Assembly: GCA_945829235.1 (NCBI GenBank)
Contig: CALZUA010000004.1
Coordinates: 62,001 to 126,000 of the forward strand
Length of the DNA stretch: 64,000 bases
Direction: 5' to 3'
DNA from: an uncultured Clostridia bacterium
Lineage (GTDB): Bacteria; Bacillota; Clostridia; Oscillospirales; Ruminococcaceae
The notes under the pieces are model-generated. The model saw only the letters and a list, made by a program, of their open reading frames with translations, had not been told where the DNA came from and did not search any database. Below, one piece after another: positions 63,913-64,000 of the stretch. The translations under genes were made by a program, and so were the position numbers. The number at the start of each line of letters is the position of its first letter. The stretch's first letter is position 1.

Positions 63913-64000
63913 TTTGAACTCCTCCAATATAAATTAAGGCAACAACGCACAATTTTTTTGTTTGATTTCTGAGTAATTTTATTCAGCAGACAGTATGGAT

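Overview
The window looks like a chromosome segment of a low-to-mid GC Bacillota, most likely class Clostridia and Ruminococcus/Oscillospiraceae-like. The evidence is a CIRCE-controlled hrcA-grpE-dnaK-dnaJ operon, a type III glutamine synthetase, AGGAGG-type ribosome binding sites, TTGACA-17-TATAAT promoters and an NPNTG cell-wall sorting signal. This is inferred from gene content; no database was searched. No rRNA, tRNA or CRISPR array was recognised.

Region 1 (1-15,000) is core genome, mostly on the + strand: tpiA and gpmI, a divergent radical SAM gene, the hrcA heat-shock operon, an NPNTG-anchored surface protein divergent from a ribbon-helix-helix regulator, glnN behind an attenuator-like leader, an ATP-grasp gene and eno.

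Region 2 (15,000-53,200) is an accessory island that begins just after eno. Its border carries a diverged internal fragment of eno, three tandem 95-bp terminator-like repeats, a broken rhuM gene and an IS256-family element. Then, all on the - strand, come: (a) a three-gene operon led by a 2,415-residue protein combining a GHKL ATPase fold, phosphoribosyltransferase-like motifs and a degenerate second GHKL domain, followed by a receiver-like protein and a DUF2971-type protein; (b) a large operon of a LytTR response regulator, a protein with a C-terminal Hint domain, two big unknown proteins, a metallo-beta-lactamase-fold protein and a 2,811-residue LysM protein, flanked by direct repeats of the regulator gene; (c) a free-standing Hint domain and an ADP-ribosyltransferase-like protein; (d) a Ser/Thr kinase with a DUF4145-like partner; (e) an ImmA/IrrE-DUF4411 toxin-antitoxin-like pair; (f) a second ADP-ribosyltransferase. 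Operons (a), (d) and (f) share one dispersed promoter module: two direct repeats 20 bp apart just upstream of TTGAAA-17-TATAAT. They therefore look like one co-regulated set of conflict or defence genes.

Region 3 (53,200-60,420) is a mobile-element core: a double ribbon-helix-helix protein, three serine recombinases (one broken by an in-frame TGA), a 46-residue protein, MazF, a structured GC-rich non-coding segment, a tyrosine recombinase inside perfect 26-bp inverted repeats, and an XRE repressor whose apparent twin operators occur at both ends of this segment.

Region 4 (60,434-64,000) is a four-gene ABC exporter operon (lipoprotein, two permeases, ATPase), probably for peptide resistance or export.
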